Origin: Actinomycetota bacterium
Lineage (GTDB): Bacteria; Actinomycetota; Acidimicrobiia; IMCC26256; PALSA-610
Direction: 5' to 3'
Assembly (NCBI GenBank): GCA_030839005.1
Contig: JAUZEM010000204.1
Span: 1-9,599, forward strand
Length of the DNA stretch: 9,599 nt
Shown here piece by piece: positions 5,547-9,599 of this stretch. Below the pieces are notes generated by a model. That model had not been told where the DNA came from. It worked only from the letters and a program-made list of their open reading frames with translations, and ran no database searches. The first letter of the stretch is position 1, and every line of letters begins with the position of its first letter. The translations under genes were made by a program, and so were the position numbers.

Positions 5547-6776
5547 GTGGCCGACTTCTCGCCCTTTGCCGGAGTCCGGTACCGGAGCGCGTCCACAGAC
5601 CTTGCGGCACTCGTCGCCCCACCCTACGACGTCATCGACGACGAGCAGCGCGCCGCACTCGAGGCCGCCGACGAGCACAACGCGGTGCGCCTGATCCTGC
5701 CCAGGGACGCGTCGGTCGAGGGCGATCGCTACGCGCGTGCGGCTCAGACCTTCGCCGAGTGGCGGGCGAGCGGCGTGCTCGCGCCCGATCCGGCGCCGCG
5801 TCTGTATGCGTACCGCATGGAGTTCACGGGTCCGCACGGCGATCGCCGCCACACCCGCGGCGTGATCGGAGCGTTGAGCCTTCCGGAACCCGGCGACGAC
5901 GACGTCCTCCCGCACGAGCGCACCCTGCCGAAGGCGAAGTCCGACCGGCTTGCGCTCCTGCGCGCGATGCGGGTCAACGTCGACCCGATTTGGGGTTTGA
6001 CGCTCGGGTCAGGCCTCACCGCGTTGCTCGAACACGCGGCGCCGCTGGCGGCTTGCGTTGATCCCGAAGGCGTCCGCCACGAGATCGCGGCGGTCGACGA
6101 CCCGGAGACGATTGCCGCGATCGGGCGAGTGGTCGGCGCCGCGCCGCTGGTGCTGGCCGATGGGCACCACCGCTTCGAAACCGCGCTCAATTACCGCGAC
6201 GAGCTGCGGTCCGCCGGCGTTGCCCCGGGCGGCGCGGCCGCGATCATGACGTTCGTCGTCGAGCTCGCCGACGACGAGCTCTGCATCGAGCCCATCCACC
6301 GCCTGGTCGAGGCGCCGTCGGGCATTGATGTGCGCGCCCGGCTCGCCGATGCCTTCGACGTACGCGATGCGGGTGCGAACACGCCCGACGGCGTCGACGC
6401 GCTGCAGGCCGCGATGCGAGCCGAGCACGCGCTCGGGCTCGTCGACCTCCGGGGACTCGCGCTCGCCGTCCCGCATGCCGACGCGCGCGCCGCCGCGCTC
6501 GCGCGCGAGCACCCTGCGGTGGCGGCCACCGACACCGCGGTCATCGAAGCGCTTGTCGTTCCCCGGCTCCCGAACGCAACGTGGCAGTACCGGCACGACG
6601 CCCGAGACGTCGCCGCGCTCGTCGACAAGCGCGTCGCCGGCGCGGCGATCCTGTGCTCGCCGGTGTCGGTGGCCGCTACGCGAGCGGCGGCCGTCGACCG
6701 CGTGCGCATGCCGCAAAAGACCACGTTCTTCTGGCCCAAGCCGCGCACCGGGATGGTGTTCCGGACGCTCGACTGA
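5547..6776 (+). CDS. DUF1015 family protein of unknown function
   Basis: Matches the DUF1015 family (COG4198), widespread in bacteria and without an agreed function that I can state with confidence. The preferred start is the GTG at 5547, which gives 409 residues and the usual N-terminus ADFSPFAGVRY. GGAG lies 7 bases upstream, and the in-frame start farther up (5463) would put coding sequence across the promoter gap. Conserved points are APPYDVI at 24-30, the HER...PKAKSDRLALLRA block at about 125-145, and the family hallmark DGHHR at 205-209 followed by FETAL. The C-terminus ends KTTFFWPKPRTGMVFR, also typical. No signal peptide or membrane segment is seen, so it is probably cytosolic. It is divergent from the TPR gene and convergent with korB, 28 bases away. 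The family call is strong and the function is open. Confidence 0.9.
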   Translation: MADFSPFAGVRYRSASTDLAALVAPPYDVIDDEQRAALEAADEHNAVRLILPRDASVEGDRYARAAQTFAEWRASGVLAPDPAPRLYAYRMEFTGPHGDRRHTRGVIGALSLPEPGDDDVLPHERTLPKAKSDRLALLRAMRVNVDPIWGLTLGSGLTALLEHAAPLAACVDPEGVRHEIAAVDDPETIAAIGRVVGAAPLVLADGHHRFETALNYRDELRSAGVAPGGAAAIMTFVVELADDELCIEPIHRLVEAPSGIDVRARLADAFDVRDAGANTPDGVDALQAAMRAEHALGLVDLRGLALAVPHADARAAALAREHPAVAATDTAVIEALVVPRLPNATWQYRHDARDVAALVDKRVAGAAILCSPVSVAATRAAAVDRVRMPQKTTFFWPKPRTGMVFRTLD

Positions 6777-6804
6777 GCGCCCATTGTGTTTCTTCGGGCC
6801 GGGT

Positions 6805-7848
6805 TTACGCGACGGTCCAGGTCGGCGCCGATCGCAACAATGCGCCGAGGTCGCCCGGACCCGAGCGCTCGACCGCCGCGACAAGCTGCTGCTGCATCGA
6901 GGCTCCGTAGGCGGGACGGTCGACCGCGCGGAACACGCCGACCGGCGTGGGCGTGTCCGGATGGTCTGCCAGGCGTGACAGCGAGAACGCGAGCGACGGA
7001 TCGGCGCGTGTTTCGTCGTGCACGACGAGCTTGTCCTCGCCGACGTCGGCCACCTCGACGATCTTCGCTTCGCCGAACTCGTTCATCATCACGCCGAGTT
7101 GACCGTCGGCACCGAATCGCACGGGCTGACCGTGCTTCAGGTCGATGAGCATGTCCGGACGCGCGTCCTTGTTGAGGATCGTGTCGAATGCGCCGTCGTT
7201 GAAGACATTGCAGTTCTGGTATACCTCGACGAACGCGGCACCCTGGTGCTCGTGCGCCCGGCGGAACGTCTCCGTCATGTGCTTGCGGTCCATGTCGTGG
7301 GTGCGGGCGACGAAGCTCGCCTCGGCGCCCAGCGCGATGGAGACCGGATTGAAGGGGTGGTCGAGCGACCCGAACGGCGTCGACTTCGTGATCTTGCCGA
7401 CCTCGCTCGTCGGCGAGTACTGGCCCTTGGTGAGACCGTAGATCTGGTTGTTGAACATCAAGATCTTGAGGTTCACGTTCCGGCGCAACGCGTGGATGAG
7501 GTGGTTGCCTCCGATCGACAGCATGTCGCCGTCGCCGCCGATGACCCATACGTCCAGGTCGGGGCGCGCCAACGCGACGCCGGTTGCGACCGCCGGCGCG
7601 CGGCCGTGGATGCTGTGCACGCCGTACGTGTTCATGTAGTACGGAAGCCTCGCCGCGCAGCCGATCCCCGACACGAACACGAGGTTCTCGGGCAACACGC
7701 CCGTCTCGGGCAAGAGCAGCTGGATCGCGGTGAGGATGCCGTAGTCGCCACAGCCCGGGCACCACCGAACCTCTTGATCCGACTGGAAGTCCTTGCGCGC
7801 GAGCTTCACGGCGACACCCGCCGCGCCATTGCCATTTCCCTCGGTCAC
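6805..7848 (-). CDS. korB: 2-oxoacid:ferredoxin oxidoreductase beta subunit (KorB type)
   Basis: Thiamine-diphosphate and iron-sulfur subunit of an enzyme that turns a 2-oxoacid and CoA into acyl-CoA and CO2 with reduction of ferredoxin; 2-oxoglutarate is the likely substrate. It has 347 residues. C30 and C33 (WCPGCGDYG), C64 (GIGCAAR) and C213 (QNCNVFND) fit the four ligands of the 4Fe-4S cluster. The C33-C64 spacing of 31 equals that of the archaeal enzyme. The TPP motif is GGDGDMLSIGGNH (104-116), followed by NNQIYGLTKGQYSPTS. The GTG start at 7848 overlaps the korA stop as GTGA, so production of the two subunits is probably coupled. About 50 extra residues after position 290 form the C-terminal extension usual in actinobacterial members. 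No gene for a ferredoxin or a separate delta subunit lies next to it on this side. Confidence 0.93.
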   Translation of the reverse strand: MTEGNGNGAAGVAVKLARKDFQSDQEVRWCPGCGDYGILTAIQLLLPETGVLPENLVFVSGIGCAARLPYYMNTYGVHSIHGRAPAVATGVALARPDLDVWVIGGDGDMLSIGGNHLIHALRRNVNLKILMFNNQIYGLTKGQYSPTSEVGKITKSTPFGSLDHPFNPVSIALGAEASFVARTHDMDRKHMTETFRRAHEHQGAAFVEVYQNCNVFNDGAFDTILNKDARPDMLIDLKHGQPVRFGADGQLGVMMNEFGEAKIVEVADVGEDKLVVHDETRADPSLAFSLSRLADHPDTPTPVGVFRAVDRPAYGASMQQQLVAAVERSGPGDLGALLRSAPTWTVA

Positions 7849-9599
7849 GACTCCATCATCTCCAGGATCTTGTTCTCTATCTCGGCCGCGTGGAACGGCA
7901 CGCCGGCCACGCGTGTGAAGCTCCGGGCATCGACGAGGAACTCGGCTCGGACCAACTTCGACAGCTGGCCGAGGTTCAGCTCCGGCACGAGCACCTTGGT
8001 GTAGCGATGCAGTACCTCGCCCAGGTCGCGCGGGAACGGGTTCATGTGCCGCAGATGGGCGTGCGCGATGTTCTTGCCGCGCGCACGTATGCGGCGCGTC
8101 GCCTCGGTCGTCGCACCCCACGTGCCGCCCCACGAAAGCACGAGGAAGTCGGCGCGGTCGGGATCGTCGACGTCGACGAGCGGGATGTCGTTGGCGATAC
8201 CGGCGACCTTCGCGGCGCGCAGGCGCGTCATCCGGTCGTGGTTGTCCGGGTCGTAGCTGATGTTGCCGGTGCCGTCTTCCTTCTCGATGCCGCCGACGCG
8301 GTGCATGAGCCCCGGCGTGCCCGGGATCGCCCACGGACGAGCGAGCGTCTCGGGATCGCGGAGATACGGCCAGAACTCGTCGCCGTGGTTGGGCTCGGTG
8401 GCAAAGGGCACCGAGATGTCGGGCAACGCGTCGATGTCGGGGAGCACCCACGGCTCGGCGCCGTTCGCGAGGTACCCGTCGGTGAGCAGCATGACCGGCG
8501 TTCGGTACTTGATCGCGATCCGGGCCGCCTCGAAGGCGGCCGCGAAACAGTCGCTCGGCGAGCTGGCCGCCACGATCGGCATCGGCGCCTCACCGTGACG
8601 CCCGTACATCGCGAGCAAGAGATCGGCCTGCTCGGTCTTCGTCGGCAGGCCGGTCGACGGTCCGCCCCGTTGGACGTCGATGACGATCATCGGGAGCTCG
8701 AGGCTCACCGCCAGGCCGAGCGCCTCCGACTTCAGGTCGACACCCGGGCCGCTCGTGCCGGTGATTGCGAGGCTGCCCGCGAACGCGGCGCCGATCGCGA
8801 TGCCGGCGGCCGAGATCTCGTCTTCCGCCTGTAGCGTCTTCACGCCGAAGTTCTTGAGCTTCGAGAGCTCGTGCAGGATGTCGGACGCCGGTGTGATCGG
8901 GTATGACGCGTAGAACAGCGGCAGCTTGGCGGCCTGCGCGGCGGCGACGAGCCCATACGACAGCGCGACGTTCCCCGTGATCTGGCGATACTCGCCGGGT
9001 GAGAGCGGTGCGGGCTTGATCTGGAACGCGTGGTCGAACAGCTCGGCGGTCTCGCCGAAGTTGTAGCCCGCGCGAAATGCGGCCACGTTGGCTTCGAAGA
9101 CCTCGGGTCGGCTCGCGAAACGCTTCTTGATCCAGTCGACGAGCGGATCAGTCGGCCGGGTGTACATCCAGCAGATGAGCCCGAGCGCGAAGAAGTTCTT
9201 CGAGCGCTCCGCGTCGCGAGGCTTGACGCCGAGCGGCTTCGTCGCCTCGACGGTGATCGATGTCATCGGGACCTCGTAGACGCGGTACGCGGCAAGCGAC
9301 CCGTCATGCAGCGGATTCTGCGCGTAGCCCGCCTTGTCGAGGTTGCGTTGCTCGAAGGTGTCGACGTTGATCAAGAGCGTCGACCCGGGCCCGAGGTCGC
9401 GCAGATTCGCTTTCAGCGCGGCCGGGTTCATCGCGACCAGCACGTTGGGGGTATCGCCCGGCGTGACGATGTCGTGGTCGGAGATATGCACCTGAAAGGC
9501 GGAGACGCCGGCGATCGTTCCCGCGGGCGCCCTGATCTCTGCCGGGAAGTCGGGCTGCGTCGCGAGGTCGTTGCCGAACACGGCCGACAACTCCGTAAA
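7845..9599 (-). CDS. korA: 2-oxoacid:ferredoxin oxidoreductase alpha subunit with fused gamma domain (KorA type; 5' end outside window)
   Basis: Partner of KorB. The frame is open to the right edge, and the first visible residues FTELSAVFGNDLA are internal to the usual gamma domain. The true start therefore lies beyond 9599 and the TTG at 9590 is not the start. 584 residues are visible; the family has about 610-650. The gamma (2-oxoacid reductase) domain fills the first 180 or so visible residues, with PAEIRAPAGT and VLVAMNP. The alpha domain follows, with YPITP (8889-8903) for TPP/pyrimidine contact, then AEDEISAAG, the TSGPG loop and RGGPSTGLPTKTEQ (about 8630-8670), which places it with 2-oxoglutarate/2-oxoacid enzymes. 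The C-terminal part is the transketolase-C-like domain ending EIENKILEMMES. Mycobacteria have the same two-gene set (Rv2455c/Rv2454c), where it supports CoA-dependent 2-oxoglutarate oxidation. Exact substrate choice is inferred. Confidence 0.93.
   Translation of the reverse strand, partial: FTELSAVFGNDLATQPDFPAEIRAPAGTIAGVSAFQVHISDHDIVTPGDTPNVLVAMNPAALKANLRDLGPGSTLLINVDTFEQRNLDKAGYAQNPLHDGSLAAYRVYEVPMTSITVEATKPLGVKPRDAERSKNFFALGLICWMYTRPTDPLVDWIKKRFASRPEVFEANVAAFRAGYNFGETAELFDHAFQIKPAPLSPGEYRQITGNVALSYGLVAAAQAAKLPLFYASYPITPASDILHELSKLKNFGVKTLQAEDEISAAGIAIGAAFAGSLAITGTSGPGVDLKSEALGLAVSLELPMIVIDVQRGGPSTGLPTKTEQADLLLAMYGRHGEAPMPIVAASSPSDCFAAAFEAARIAIKYRTPVMLLTDGYLANGAEPWVLPDIDALPDISVPFATEPNHGDEFWPYLRDPETLARPWAIPGTPGLMHRVGGIEKEDGTGNISYDPDNHDRMTRLRAAKVAGIANDIPLVDVDDPDRADFLVLSWGGTWGATTEATRRIRARGKNIAHAHLRHMNPFPRDLGEVLHRYTKVLVPELNLGQLSKLVRAEFLVDARSFTRVAGVPFHAAEIENKILEMMES

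Noticed and set aside
5451..5915. N-terminal extension of the TPR frame by 155 codons
   Set aside because: It runs antisense across the DUF1015 start and the promoter gap, while a perfect AAGGAGG stands 7 bases before the ATG at 5450.
6191..7765. A 524-codon minus-strand frame across DUF1015 and korB
   Set aside because: Arg-rich low-complexity product overlapping two firmly identified genes; typical G+C-rich shadow.
9588..9590. TTG as the start codon of korA
   Set aside because: The residues FTE before it continue the conserved FTE-SAVFGNDLA pattern of the gamma domain, so the gene runs past the window edge.

Overview
The window is a G+C-rich stretch (by eye about two thirds G+C or more) with many GTG starts, densely packed genes and 4-base GTGA gene overlaps. 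The minus-strand order TPR protein, HAD phosphatase, small coiled-coil protein, tlyA, NAD kinase, recN matches a well-known actinobacterial neighbourhood (Rv1691 to Rv1696 in Mycobacterium tuberculosis, from memory). With the two-subunit KorAB oxidoreductase this points to an actinobacterium. A deep-branching, perhaps uncultured lineage such as Acidimicrobiia is my guess, not a demonstrated assignment.

Layout. 1-3192 (minus): recN (3' end outside the window), NAD kinase, the rRNA methyltransferase/hemolysin-like tlyA, and a small phasin-like protein with a lysine-rich tail, transcribed right to left as a probable operon. 3312-4073 (plus): a rhomboid intramembrane protease, divergent from that operon. 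4074-4194: a convergent intergenic gap holding two copies of a 54-base direct repeat. 4195-5450 (minus): a NagD-type HAD phosphatase and an upstream TPR protein, overlapping by GTGA. 5547-6776 (plus): a DUF1015 protein, divergent from the TPR gene. 6805-9599 (minus): korB and korA, a 2-oxoacid:ferredoxin oxidoreductase; korA is cut by the right edge before its start codon.

How the genes work together. KorAB would oxidatively decarboxylate a 2-oxoacid (most likely 2-oxoglutarate) to the acyl-CoA while reducing ferredoxin. The HAD enzyme probably dephosphorylates a small metabolite; the M. tuberculosis counterpart is known as a glycerol-3-phosphate phosphatase. The tlyA, NAD kinase and recN genes are housekeeping: ribosome 2'-O-methylation, NADP supply and double-strand-break repair. 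The rhomboid gene and its repeats sit, on the opposite strand, in the middle of what is usually one continuous cluster. That is the most distinctive structural point of the window.

I found no tRNA, rRNA, CRISPR array, transposase, phage gene or defence system. No convincing undescribed multi-gene system is visible; the oddities are local (repeats, the interrupted cluster, a basic protein tail, a conserved DUF1015). No gene-free stretch exceeds about 121 bases.
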